From assembly GCF_010726085.1 (NCBI RefSeq), contig NZ_AP022560.1, positions 4,712,001 through 4,776,000 of the forward strand: a stretch of DNA of 64,000 nt, written 5' to 3'. This stretch comes from Mycolicibacterium moriokaense. GTDB lineage: Bacteria; Actinomycetota; Actinomycetes; Mycobacteriales; Mycobacteriaceae. Positions 39,087 to 47,386 of this stretch are shown here, piece after piece. The notes under the pieces are model-generated. The model made no database searches. It was not told the origin of the DNA and saw only the letters and a program-made list of their open reading frames with translations. Each line of letters opens with the position of its first letter. Position 1 is the first letter of the stretch. Position numbers and translations under genes: made by a program.

Positions 39087-39946
39087 AGGTTCCTCGATCT
39101 GTTGACGAAGCGGCCTTCACGCGGCGAAAACAGCCATCCGCCACCGGCTTTGGTGCCGCCGTCGACGGGGATGTTGTGGCCGGTGACGAACGCCGACTGA
39201 TCCGATGCCAGAAACAGTGCGACACGGGCCTGATCCTCGGGCCAACCCACTCGGCCGACAGGCGCCCAGGAAGCCCACAACTCGCGGACGTCCTCATAGC
39301 CGGTCAGATAGTCGACCTGCGGCGTCTGCGTGAGGTCGGTGCCGATGCCGTTGACCCGGATGCCATGTCGACCCAGATCCACCGCCAGACAGGTGGTGAA
39401 GTGCGCCGCCGCCGCCTTCATCGCGCCGTACACCGGGTCCATGGGAAACCCCCGCATGCCCTCGACCGAATGGATCGTGACGATGCTGCCGCGGTGCGCC
39501 TCGACCATCGCCGGGACGAATGCCCGCGTGACCGCGAAGACGTGGCGCAGGTTGATGTCGTACTGGTGCTGCCAGGACTCCGGTGTCGAACGGCGGAACG
39601 GCACCAGGGGTCGGTAGTCACCGACGTTGTTGACCAACACGTCGACGCGCCCGTGTGCGTCCAGTACGGCGTCGGCTAGACGGGCGACGTCCTCGTCGAC
39701 GGTGACGTCGACGATATGACACCGGATCGATCCGCCCGCACTGGTCACTTCGTCGTGGATGCGGTCGGCACGTTCCCGGTCGATCTCGGCGACCTCGACG
39801 AGCGCTCCGTGTTGAGCGAACAGCCGGGCGATACCCGCTCCGATACCGTCGCCGCCGCCTGTCACCACCGCGACCCGACCGTCGAGGAGCCGGTTCCAGT
39901 CATCAATGCGCGGTACCGATCCGCCACCGGTCATGGCGACGGACAT
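39083..39946 (-). CDS. SDR-family oxidoreductase upstream of the KstD-like gene
   Basis: A 287-residue SDR. AVVTGGGDGIGAGIARLFAQHGALVEVAEID is the NAD-type Rossmann start. VLVNNVGDYRPLVPFRRS, IVTIHSVEGMRGFPMDPVYGAMKAAAAHF (Ser, Tyr, Lys) and GRHGIRVNGIGTDLTQTPQ follow. VTGHNIPVDGGTKAGGGW ends the core, with a basic tail REGRFVNRSRNL. It leads a three-gene minus-strand operon with the KstD-like gene and the SDR pseudogene. ATG 39946 is used; ATG 39934 is an alternative. A dehydrogenase beside a ring dehydrogenase suggests ring-hydroxyl oxidation. Confidence 0.88.
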   Translation of the reverse strand: MSVAMTGGGSVPRIDDWNRLLDGRVAVVTGGGDGIGAGIARLFAQHGALVEVAEIDRERADRIHDEVTSAGGSIRCHIVDVTVDEDVARLADAVLDAHGRVDVLVNNVGDYRPLVPFRRSTPESWQHQYDINLRHVFAVTRAFVPAMVEAHRGSIVTIHSVEGMRGFPMDPVYGAMKAAAAHFTTCLAVDLGRHGIRVNGIGTDLTQTPQVDYLTGYEDVRELWASWAPVGRVGWPEDQARVALFLASDQSAFVTGHNIPVDGGTKAGGGWLFSPREGRFVNRSRNL

Positions 39947-39958
39947 TAGCCGCTCCCC

Positions 39959-41314
39959 CTAGTCGGCGGGCGACTTTGCGGCCGTGCGGCGCGTTGCCGC
40001 GCGCGCCGAAAAGTAGAGCACCGCACCCACCGCCAACAGGATGGCGGCGAACAGCCAGACCTGCGCCGTCTGTTGGGTGAGCAGCAGCACGCAGGACGCC
40101 ACGCCGAGCACCGGTACCGCGGTCCACACCCGGAAGTGGGGGTGCGCCACGGTGTCGCGGCGCAGCACCAGCACGGCGACGTTCGTCGAGATGAACACGA
40201 TCAGCAGCAGCAGGACGACGGTCTCGGCAAGCGTCGACAGGTCGCCGACCAACGTGAGCAGCATGGCCACCGCCGTCGTCGCCACGATCGCCACCCACGG
40301 CGTCCGCCGCTGGGGCAGCACGTGACTCAGCACGCCGGGAAGCAGACCGTGCTCGGCCATGCCGTAGGCGAGGCGACTCGACATGATCATGGTCAGCAGC
40401 GCGCCGTTGGCCACGGCGACGAGCGCGATGGCACTGAACAGCCAGTCCGGCACTCCCACGCCGGCCGCGGCGACGACGGCCAGCAGCGGCCCCGACGACT
40501 CCGACAGCTCGCTCGACGGCAAGGCGATGGCACTGGCGATTCCCACCAGCGCGTACAGCACACCCGCGGTGATGAGCGCGCCGAAGAGCGCGGTCGGATA
40601 CACCTTGCTCGGATTGCGGATCTCCTCGGCGACATTGGCCGACGTCTCGAAACCGACGAACGAGTAATACGCGACGATCGCGCCGGCCAGGATCGCCAGC
40701 GCGGGCGTCGCGCCGTCAGGCAGCTCCATGGCGCGGCCGACCTCGCCACGACCGCCGCCCACCATGACCGACACCGCGATGATGACGATGAGCAACCCCG
40801 TCAGTTCGATGACCGTCATCACGACGTTGGTCTTGACCGATTCGCTGATGCCGCGCGCGTTGAGGCATGCGACGAGTGCCAGGAACGCGATCGCAGCGGG
40901 CACCGCCGGAATGTCGATGAACGTGGCGAGGTAATCGCCCGCAAACGCAAGGGCAAGCCCGGCCGCACTGGTGATGCCCGCGGCGAGCATGCAGAAGCCG
41001 ACCAGAAACGAGACCACGGGCTGTCGATACGCGCGCTCGGCGAAGACGGCGGCGCCGCCCGCCTTGGGGTACTTGGTGACGAGTTCGGCATAGGACCCGG
41101 CCGTGAGCAGGGCCAGCAGCAGCGCCACGACCAACGGCGCCCACAGCATCCCGCCGACATCGCCGGACAGCACGCCCATCAACGCATAGATGCCTGCGCC
41201 GAGCACATCGCCGAGGATGAACGCGAACAGCAGCGGCCCGGTGATCTTTCGCCTGAGTTTGCCCTCGGTCCCCGCGTCGCCTTCACCGGCGCGCGTCTCT
41301 GCCGTCGACGTCAT
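39959..41314 (-). CDS. APC-family amino acid/amine permease
   Basis: A 451-residue secondary transporter of the amino acid-polyamine-organocation superfamily with about 12 hydrophobic segments. LLFAFILGDVLGAGIYALMGVLSGDVGG is TM1 with the broken GxG substrate helix. SYAELVTKYPKAGGAAVFAERAYRQ is the conserved TM2-3 region, and IVAYYSFVGFETSANVAEEIRNPSKVYP is the family TM6 signature. I placed the start at ATG 41314, with GGAGGG upstream. The IclR gene begins upstream on the same strand, so the permease may be its target. Substrate unknown. Confidence 0.92.
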   Translation of the reverse strand: MTSTAETRAGEGDAGTEGKLRRKITGPLLFAFILGDVLGAGIYALMGVLSGDVGGMLWAPLVVALLLALLTAGSYAELVTKYPKAGGAAVFAERAYRQPVVSFLVGFCMLAAGITSAAGLALAFAGDYLATFIDIPAVPAAIAFLALVACLNARGISESVKTNVVMTVIELTGLLIVIIAVSVMVGGGRGEVGRAMELPDGATPALAILAGAIVAYYSFVGFETSANVAEEIRNPSKVYPTALFGALITAGVLYALVGIASAIALPSSELSESSGPLLAVVAAAGVGVPDWLFSAIALVAVANGALLTMIMSSRLAYGMAEHGLLPGVLSHVLPQRRTPWVAIVATTAVAMLLTLVGDLSTLAETVVLLLLIVFISTNVAVLVLRRDTVAHPHFRVWTAVPVLGVASCVLLLTQQTAQVWLFAAILLAVGAVLYFSARAATRRTAAKSPAD

Positions 41315-41384
41315 CTTTCCCTCCATGGCCGTTCGCAGCTCACCGCGCAAGCGTTGACAAAGAAGGCACAGTCCAAACGCGTGT

Positions 41385-42269
41385 TTAGCCGGTCTCCTCG
41401 ATCCGGTGGGCGACATCACGGACCGCGGACCCGATATCGGCGATCTCGTCGGCCGTCAGGCTGCGCAGCGGCGCCGCGGTGACCGACATCGACACCACGC
41501 CGTCGGCGTCCCTGACCGGCGCGGAGATGGTGGCGATCGGATGGTCGGCGCCGCCGGTCAGTTCGTCCGGCAGGCAGTCGACCAGGACCAGATCGGCGAA
41601 GGCCCCGGCCAGTCGTGCGGTGATCTCGTCGGGTTCGCCGTCGGCGGCCAGCGCGCGCAGCGCGGCGTAGACGCGGAGGTACTCGCGGCTGAGCCGTTCG
41701 ATGACGAATCCGCGCTCACGCACCTGCGTCAGCACAGCGGTGAGTCGACGGCGCAACCGGGTCGAGGGCTCACCGATGCCGGCGAGCCACGCCTTGATGG
41801 CCTGTTCGCCGGCCCAGGCCACATAGTCGCGCCCGAACGGGGCCACCAGCGGCAGGCGTAGGCCCGCGGTGATGGGCGGGGCCGCGAGCGATTCCCCGAC
41901 CGAATCCGTCACCACCAGAGTCGGACCCTCGCGCCGCGCCAGGAAGACCTGCGTCCCAAGGGTTTTCGACAGGTCGTACAGCAGGGGGCGGAACTGCTGG
42001 TCACGCGTCGGCCGGGCCAGCGCACCGATGGCCGGGCCCCACGAGTAGGTCGCCGACGGTTCGTGACGTATCACCCAGCGGTGCTGCGCGAGGGTCGCCA
42101 GGATGGCGTGACACGTGGCGCGGCTGATGCCGAGGCTGCGGGCGATGTCCGTGAGCGAGAAGCTGCGCTCAGGGTCGGACGCCAACAGGTGCATCACCGC
42201 GACGACGCGTTCGGTCGGCGGGGACGGCACTTGACGGCCCACGCTGCCGGCGTCTACGTTCAGCGTCAC
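41385..42269 (-). CDS. IclR-family transcriptional regulator
   Basis: A regulator of about 294 residues. An N-terminal winged helix-turn-helix is FSLTDIARSLGISRATCHAILATLAQHRWV (about residues 40-69). An effector domain begins with QFRPLLYDLSKTLGTQVFLARREGPTLVV. LRLPLVAPFGRDYVAWAG and ISAPVRDADGVVSMSVTA are family blocks. I used GTG 42269; the open frame runs further up to 42581 inside the sulfotransferase gene, without family similarity. The start is weakly supported, as no clear ribosome-binding site is visible, so a leaderless transcript is possible. It is divergent from the sulfotransferase across a perfect palindrome, 42285-42298. Confidence 0.88.
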   Translation of the reverse strand: MTLNVDAGSVGRQVPSPPTERVVAVMHLLASDPERSFSLTDIARSLGISRATCHAILATLAQHRWVIRHEPSATYSWGPAIGALARPTRDQQFRPLLYDLSKTLGTQVFLARREGPTLVVTDSVGESLAAPPITAGLRLPLVAPFGRDYVAWAGEQAIKAWLAGIGEPSTRLRRRLTAVLTQVRERGFVIERLSREYLRVYAALRALAADGEPDEITARLAGAFADLVLVDCLPDELTGGADHPIATISAPVRDADGVVSMSVTAAPLRSLTADEIADIGSAVRDVAHRIEETG

Positions 42270-42284
42270 AATATCGAACGGTAT

Positions 42285-42298
42285 GTCGAATATTCGAC
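42285..42298. promoter_or_regulatory. Perfect 14-bp palindrome between IclR and sulfotransferase
   Basis: GTCGAATATTCGAC is its own reverse complement. It lies 16 bp upstream of the IclR start and about 29 bp before the sulfotransferase start, inside a short AT-richer patch. It is a likely operator for the IclR protein or the divergent gene. Confidence 0.5.
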
Positions 42299-42326
42299 GC
42301 ACGCAATGACGATGCGAGGACCGGTG

Positions 42327-43586
42327 ATGGCCAGCGGCGAACTCCGTTTCGACGATCTGACCGCACCCCAGCTGACCGACGTTCAGCAGCAGATTCTCGA
42401 GCACACCGAGAGCCGCACCGTCGACCTCGCCGTCGAACCGATGGTCGCCGAGGCGATCGCCGAAGCCGGTGTCGACGACTTCGCGGCCGATGACGGATTC
42501 TGGGACCGCATCACCGGCTACGTCGACGCCATCGAGGGTGACGACGGCCTGACGCAGCTGATCCGCGGGACACTGCGGCAACGCATCGTGCGGCTCCTAC
42601 GCAACAGGTTGTCGCTGACCGAACTGCTCAACCGCTACCCCGAGATCGAGTCGATCCCCGTCGAGAAGCCGTTCATCGTGGTCGGGATGCCGCGCTCGGG
42701 AACGACACACCTGGTCAACCTGCTGGCCGCCGATCCTCGTCGCCGCGCGCTGCCCTACTGGGAAAGTCAAGAGCCACTGCCGATTCCAGGCCACGGACCC
42801 GACGTCCATGGCGTCGACCCCCGGTACACCCGCGCGAAGAACGAGCACGACGCAATGATGGTCAGCGCCCCGGCGACCGCGGCCATGCACGACCGCTTCC
42901 CCGAGGCGATCGAGGAAGAAGTGGAGATCCTCGACCTGGACTTCGCCGCGTACGTGCTGGAATGGCACGCGCGGGTGCCCGGCTGGCGGGACCTCTACCT
43001 CGGCCTGGACCAGACGCGTCACTATGCGTACCTGAAAAAGGTGCTGCAAGCGTTGACGTTCTTGCGCGGGCCCCGCACATGGGTACTGAAGTCACCGCAA
43101 CACTGCGAGCAGCTCGGCCCACTGATGACGACATTTCCTGACGCCACCGTGGCCTTCACCCACCGCGACCCCGTCGCCGTGATCCAGTCCGCGATCACGA
43201 TGATGGCCTACTCCGACCGGCTGCGCCGGCGCAGCATCGAACCGCAGTGGCTGCTCGACTACTGGGCCGACCGTGTCGAGCGGCTGCTGCGTGCTTGCGT
43301 GCGAGACCGCGCCCTGGTGCCCGCCGACCGCAGTGTGGATATAAGCTTCCACCATCTCAACGGCCACGAATTCGACCTGCTCGACGACCTCTATGCGCGC
43401 GCCGGCGTCGAGCTGACCGGCAAGGTCCGCAAGGCGTTCCAGAAGTATCTCGACAGCAACCCGCGCGGTAAGCACGGCGCGGTGCGCTATGAGCTGCAAA
43501 GGCACTTCGGGGTGTCGCCCGACGAACTACGCTCGCAATTCGCCTTCTATTTCGAACGGTTCGACGTGCGGCCCGAAGGACACTAG
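42327..43586 (+). CDS. PAPS-dependent sulfotransferase family protein
   Basis: A protein of about 419 residues. FIVVGMPRSGTTHLVNLLAADP is the 5'-phosphosulfate-binding loop. VAFTHRDPVAVIQSAITMM carries the 3'-phosphate-binding region. WHARVPGWRDLYL, TWVLKSPQHCEQL and PRGKHGAVRYEL follow, as in the large mycobacterial sulfotransferase-3 family. I start it at ATG 42327, where GAGGA is 6 nt upstream; ATG 42306 is possible. The next gene follows after TAG with GTG directly (43587), so the two are coupled. The pair could make and remove a sulfate ester on the same molecule. Confidence 0.86.
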   Translation: MASGELRFDDLTAPQLTDVQQQILEHTESRTVDLAVEPMVAEAIAEAGVDDFAADDGFWDRITGYVDAIEGDDGLTQLIRGTLRQRIVRLLRNRLSLTELLNRYPEIESIPVEKPFIVVGMPRSGTTHLVNLLAADPRRRALPYWESQEPLPIPGHGPDVHGVDPRYTRAKNEHDAMMVSAPATAAMHDRFPEAIEEEVEILDLDFAAYVLEWHARVPGWRDLYLGLDQTRHYAYLKKVLQALTFLRGPRTWVLKSPQHCEQLGPLMTTFPDATVAFTHRDPVAVIQSAITMMAYSDRLRRRSIEPQWLLDYWADRVERLLRACVRDRALVPADRSVDISFHHLNGHEFDLLDDLYARAGVELTGKVRKAFQKYLDSNPRGKHGAVRYELQRHFGVSPDELRSQFAFYFERFDVRPEGH

Positions 43587-44834
43587 GTGAGCGAGGAGCC
43601 GATCTACCGAAGCCGCCCGGGCGCTGACGCACTCGCCCCGGCGACGGCCGAGCACGCCGAGAAGGTCGCCCCGGGCATCTGGTGCTCGCCGGGACTGTCG
43701 AACGCCTATCTGCTGACCACTACTGATGGGCGCGTCGTCGTCAACACCGGCATGGGATTCGAAAGCGCGGTCCACCGCGCCAATTTCGACGCCGTCGACT
43801 CCTCCCCCATCCGGTACATCATCGTCACTCAGGGCCACTACGACCACGTCGGCGGCCTCGACACGATGCGCGATCCGCAGACCCAGGTGGTCGCCCAAGC
43901 CAACTGGCGCCACTGGCGCGACGACAACGAACGCCTGCTCGCCTACCGCGCCAACAACAGCGCGTTCGCATTCTCCGACAGACTCGCGCACGGCATCGCG
44001 GCCATCCAGCAGCGCTTCGGGAAACGGATTCCGCCCCAGGCCGCCCCCACCGCCGATATCGAGGTGGACGACTCCCTCGTGTTGACCGTGGGCGGCCGCA
44101 CCCTCGAACTGCTGGCCACGCCCGGCGGTGAGACGACCGACTCAATGGTCGTCTGGCTGCCCGACGAGCGGGTGTGCCTGTGCGGCAACACCTTCGGTCC
44201 GGCGTTCGGCCACATCCCGAACTTCGTCACCATGCGCGGCGACCGGTATCGCGACGCGCTGACGACGATCGCCTCGATCGAACGGGTCCGCGATCTGCGG
44301 CCCGAGGTCCTCATCACCGGGCACTTCGATCCGATTCGCGGCGCCGACCGCATCCACGCCGAGTTGACCCGCCTGCGCGACGCGATCGCCTACCTGCACG
44401 ACCGAACGGTGGAGGGCATGAACGCGGGCAAGGACGTTTTCACGCTGATGCGTGAGATCACGCTGCCCGCCGAGCTCGAGGTCGGTCAGGGCTACGGCAA
44501 GGCCTCCTGGGACGTGCGGGCCATCTGGGAGAACTACTCCGGATGGTTCCATCACCGCTCCACCACCGAGCTCTACGCCGTCGGCCCCGACGAGCTCAAC
44601 GCCGACTTCGTCGAGCTGGCTGGTGTCGACCGGATCGTGGAGCGGGCGGAGGCACACCTCGCGGCGGAGCGCCCCGTGCACGCGATCCATCTCGCCGAAG
44701 TGGTCGTCAACGCCGACCCGGACCACGCCGGTGCACGAGCGGTGCTCAAGTCGGCACATCAGCAACTGCTCGCCGCCAGCACCAACTTCTGGGAATCCGC
44801 CTGGCTGACCAAGAAGATCGGAGAGTATTCATGA
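43587..44834 (+). CDS. Metallo-beta-lactamase-fold hydrolase with alkyl-sulfatase-like region
   Basis: A 415-residue MBL-fold protein with a C-terminal helical region like the dimerisation domain of SdsA1-type alkyl sulfatases. The metal motif HxHxDH is altered to VTQGHYDHVGG, so glutamine replaces the first histidine. A later block LCGNTFGPAFGHIPNFVTMRGDRYRDAL corresponds to AEN...LRGA in SdsA1, with the glutamate ligand apparently missing. The last histidine is present (VLITGHFDPI). The ending YSGWFHHRSTTEL and the helical tail to 415 fit the family. The reduced ligand set suggests a single or different metal, or a changed reaction. It is coupled to the sulfotransferase upstream and an SDR downstream. 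Confidence 0.82.
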   Translation: MSEEPIYRSRPGADALAPATAEHAEKVAPGIWCSPGLSNAYLLTTTDGRVVVNTGMGFESAVHRANFDAVDSSPIRYIIVTQGHYDHVGGLDTMRDPQTQVVAQANWRHWRDDNERLLAYRANNSAFAFSDRLAHGIAAIQQRFGKRIPPQAAPTADIEVDDSLVLTVGGRTLELLATPGGETTDSMVVWLPDERVCLCGNTFGPAFGHIPNFVTMRGDRYRDALTTIASIERVRDLRPEVLITGHFDPIRGADRIHAELTRLRDAIAYLHDRTVEGMNAGKDVFTLMREITLPAELEVGQGYGKASWDVRAIWENYSGWFHHRSTTELYAVGPDELNADFVELAGVDRIVERAEAHLAAERPVHAIHLAEVVVNADPDHAGARAVLKSAHQQLLAASTNFWESAWLTKKIGEYS

Positions 44835-45580
44835 CCGCGCGTGCGACCTTCGACTTCACCGGCACCGCGGCTCTGGTCACCGGCGGAACGAGTGGCATCG
44901 GGCACGCGACGGCCACGCTCTTCCGCGACGCCGGCGCCAGCGTCACCGTCACCGGCACCAAGGCGAGCGCAGGCGACTACGGCACCGACCTGACCGGAAT
45001 GACGTATCGCCAACTCGTCCTCACCGATACGAACTCGATCGACGAACTCGTCGCCGCCACAAGCACACTCGACGTACTGGTGAACAATGCCGGCGCGAAC
45101 TTCCCCGGTGGGCTCAACGAGGCCGAACCCGACGGGTTCGAGGCATCGGTGGCGCTCAACCTCACCGCCCCGTACCGCCTGACCGTCGGACTTCGCAAGG
45201 CGCTCGCGGCGTCGACGGCCCAGGGCGGCGCCAGCGTCGTCTTCCTGTCGTCGTTGTCGGCACTGCGAGCGGTCACCATGGTGCCCGGTTACGGCGCGGC
45301 CAAGGCCGGCATCGCGAGCCTCACGCACAATCTCGCGGTGAAGTGGGCACCGCGCGGCGTCCGCGTCAACGCGGTGGTGCCCGGCGTGATCGACACCCCG
45401 ATGACCGAGCTGGCCCAGACGGTGCCCGAGATCATCGACTCCGAACTCTCCCGAATTCCGCTCGGCCGCTTAGGCACTGCGGCCGAGATCGCATCGACGA
45501 TCGCGTTTCTGTGTACCGAACAGAGTTCCTATACCAGCGGCTCGCTGTTCGTCGTCGACGGCGGATCCACCAGCCAGTGA
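44831..45580 (+). CDS. SDR-family oxidoreductase
   Basis: A 249-residue SDR. FTGTAALVTGGTSGIGHATATLFRDAGASVTVTG is the nucleotide-binding start. LDVLVNNAGANFPGGL, VFLSSLSALRAVTMVPGYGAAKAGIASL (Ser, Tyr, Lys) and RGVRVNAVVPGVIDTPMTEL follow. TSGSLFVVDGGSTSQ is the normal end. It is a compact, fully conserved SDR. ATG 44831 overlaps the previous stop (ATGA). It probably acts with the sulfotransferase and MBL hydrolase in a three-gene operon; an LLM gene follows 13 bp later. Confidence 0.9.
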   Translation: MTARATFDFTGTAALVTGGTSGIGHATATLFRDAGASVTVTGTKASAGDYGTDLTGMTYRQLVLTDTNSIDELVAATSTLDVLVNNAGANFPGGLNEAEPDGFEASVALNLTAPYRLTVGLRKALAASTAQGGASVVFLSSLSALRAVTMVPGYGAAKAGIASLTHNLAVKWAPRGVRVNAVVPGVIDTPMTELAQTVPEIIDSELSRIPLGRLGTAAEIASTIAFLCTEQSSYTSGSLFVVDGGSTSQ

Positions 45581-45593
45581 ACGAGGCACCCCC

Positions 45594-46562
45594 ATGACGA
45601 TGGCCATCTTGCGGTTCAATTTCGCTGCACCGCAGGATGAACCGGCCACACGCCGGGACCGCATACAGGCGGCGATGGAGCTCAGCGCGTGGTCGGAAAC
45701 CCGCGGCGTGAGCGCCGTCAGCTTCGACGAGCATCACCAGAGCGGGCACGGCTGGAGTTGCAACCCGATCATGACCGCGGCGGTCCTGCTGTCCCGCACC
45801 GAACGCCTCGTCGCCAGCGTCGACTGTGCGCTGGGTCCGCTGTGGCACCCGGCGCGGCTCGCCGAGGACATCGCGCTGGCCGACACGATCGGCAACGGAC
45901 GGCTCATCGTCACGCTGGGGCTGGGGTACCGCCCCGTCGAATATGAAATGTTCGCAACGCCTTTCGAGGACCGTGGCCGTCTGATGGACGAGCTCCTCGA
46001 GGCGCTGCTGTCGCTGTGGTCGTCGCCGGACTTCAGCCCCGGCCCGCTGACCCGCCCACACCCGACGGTGTTCGTCGGAGGCAGTGTCCGCGCCACCGCG
46101 AGGCGGGCCGCCCGCTACGGTTTGCCGCTGAACCTGCCCAGCCATCTCCCCGAACTCGCCGACTACTACCGGGAACTGTGCGCAGAGGCCGGACACCGAC
46201 CGATCGTCGTGATGCCGCCAGCGCGCAGTCGCGGCATGGTCTTCCTGCACGAGGATCCGGACCGGGCCTGGGCGGAACTCGGCGAGCACTACCTCTGGGA
46301 AGCGCGCGTCTACTCAGGATGGAGCGGCGGTCAGGTGCACTCGTTCATGCACGGTACCGAGACCATCGAGACCCTCGACGACGTGAAAGCGGCGGGCCGG
46401 TATCGCTTCATGTCGCCCAACGAGCTGATCGCCGACGTGAAAGAGAACCCCGACGACCACATCGTCCTGCACCCGCTCGTCGGCGCGATGCCGATCGACG
46501 AGGCGTGGAAATCGGTGCATCTGCTGACCGACGAGGTGCTGCCCGCTCTGGAAAGGCGGTAG
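45594..46562 (+). CDS. LLM-class flavin/F420-dependent oxidoreductase
   Basis: A 322-residue luciferase-like monooxygenase-family protein. MAILRFNFAAPQDEP at the start, VSAVSFDEHHQSGHGWSCNPIM, a GPLWHPARLAEDIALADTIGNGRLIVTLGLGYRP block, and PTVFVGGSVRATARRAARYG identify the family. The EHH dyad is typical of the bacterial luciferase-like group. It begins 13 bp after the SDR stop, so it is likely the fourth gene of that operon. The substrate is unknown, and whether FMN or F420 is used cannot be seen. Confidence 0.88.
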   Translation: MTMAILRFNFAAPQDEPATRRDRIQAAMELSAWSETRGVSAVSFDEHHQSGHGWSCNPIMTAAVLLSRTERLVASVDCALGPLWHPARLAEDIALADTIGNGRLIVTLGLGYRPVEYEMFATPFEDRGRLMDELLEALLSLWSSPDFSPGPLTRPHPTVFVGGSVRATARRAARYGLPLNLPSHLPELADYYRELCAEAGHRPIVVMPPARSRGMVFLHEDPDRAWAELGEHYLWEARVYSGWSGGQVHSFMHGTETIETLDDVKAAGRYRFMSPNELIADVKENPDDHIVLHPLVGAMPIDEAWKSVHLLTDEVLPALERR

Positions 46563-46583
46563 CCGGGCACAATCGCAGGCAAC

Positions 46584-47282
46584 ATGTCCGAGATTGACGA
46601 GCCCGAACCCACGTCGCGCTGGCGCCATGTCCTGCGGCTTGCGGTGGTCGTGGCGTTTCTGCTCGGCCTGTTCTACCTCGTCGCGGTGGCCAGGGTCGTC
46701 GACGTCGAGGCGATTCGTGAGGCCGTCGCCGCCACGGGGCCCGTCGCACCCGTCGTCTACGTCGTGGTGTCGGCTCTGCTGGGAGCCCTGTTCGTGCCGG
46801 GGCCGATCCTCGCGGCCGGCAGCGGCGTGCTGTTCGGGCCTGTGCTCGGACTGTTCGTGACGCTGGGCGCGACGGTGGGAACAGCCGTCGTCGCCAGCCT
46901 GATCGGCAGGCGCGCGGGACGCAACAGCGCACGAGCACTGCTGGGTGCCGACCGAGCCGACCGGATCGATGGGCTGATCGAGCGACGCGGGCTGTGGGCA
47001 GTGGTCGGGCAGCGGTTCATCCCCGGCGTCTCGGATGCGCTCGCGTCCTATGCGTTCGGCGCGTTCGGGGTTCCGGTGTGGCAGATGGCCGTTGGCGCGT
47101 TCATCGGATCGGTGCCGCGAGCGTTCGTCTACACCGCACTGGGAGCGTCGATCGGCGACCTGTCCTCGCCGCTGGCGTACGCCGCGATCGCGGTCTGGTG
47201 CGTCACCGCCGTCGTCGGCGCGTTCGCCACTCACCAGGGCTACCGAAAATGGCGTGCACACGCGCGAACACAGGCGGAATAG
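46584..47282 (+). CDS. VTT/DedA-like (TVP38/TMEM64) membrane protein
   Basis: A 232-residue integral membrane protein. VVVAFLLGLFYLVAVARVV is the first TM segment. ALFVPGPILAAGSGVLFGPVLGLFVTLGATVGTAVVASLIGRRAGR is the family core with its re-entrant Pro/Gly loop. RRGLWAVVGQRFIPGVSDALASYAFGAFGVPVW carries the GxRFxPG signature, and LAYAAIAVWCVTAVVGAFATH is a late segment. Members move or scramble lipids or support membrane homeostasis. It lies 21 bp after the LLM gene, though a functional link is doubtful. Confidence 0.88.
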   Translation: MSEIDEPEPTSRWRHVLRLAVVVAFLLGLFYLVAVARVVDVEAIREAVAATGPVAPVVYVVVSALLGALFVPGPILAAGSGVLFGPVLGLFVTLGATVGTAVVASLIGRRAGRNSARALLGADRADRIDGLIERRGLWAVVGQRFIPGVSDALASYAFGAFGVPVWQMAVGAFIGSVPRAFVYTALGASIGDLSSPLAYAAIAVWCVTAVVGAFATHQGYRKWRAHARTQAE

Positions 47283-47352
47283 GTCACCGTGGTCCGGGTG
47301 AGCTCATCGTCGCTGGTCAGAAGCCTGTTTTGGCGAGCTCCCAACCGCTTGG

Positions 47353-47380
47353 TTGACTGTGACCGCAGTCACACTAGAGT
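47353..47380 (+). promoter_or_regulatory. CRP-like site inside a promoter of the R2lox gene
   Basis: TGTGACCGCAGTCACA (47358-47373) matches TGTGA-N6-TCACA, the CRP/Cmr consensus of mycobacteria. It overlaps a plausible promoter: TTGACT (47353-47358), 16 bp, TAGAGT (47375-47380). The start codon at 47387 is only 6 bp after the -10 box, so a leaderless transcript is likely, and a bound CRP dimer would contact the promoter core. The effect could be repression. Confidence 0.6.
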
Positions 47381-47386
47381 CATCCC

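Noticed and set aside
40073..41482. 469-residue plus-strand open frame across the permease gene
   Set aside because: Composition is Arg/His/Gln/Asp-rich and low complexity, typical of a shadow of a membrane-protein gene; the minus-strand frame has clear APC motifs.
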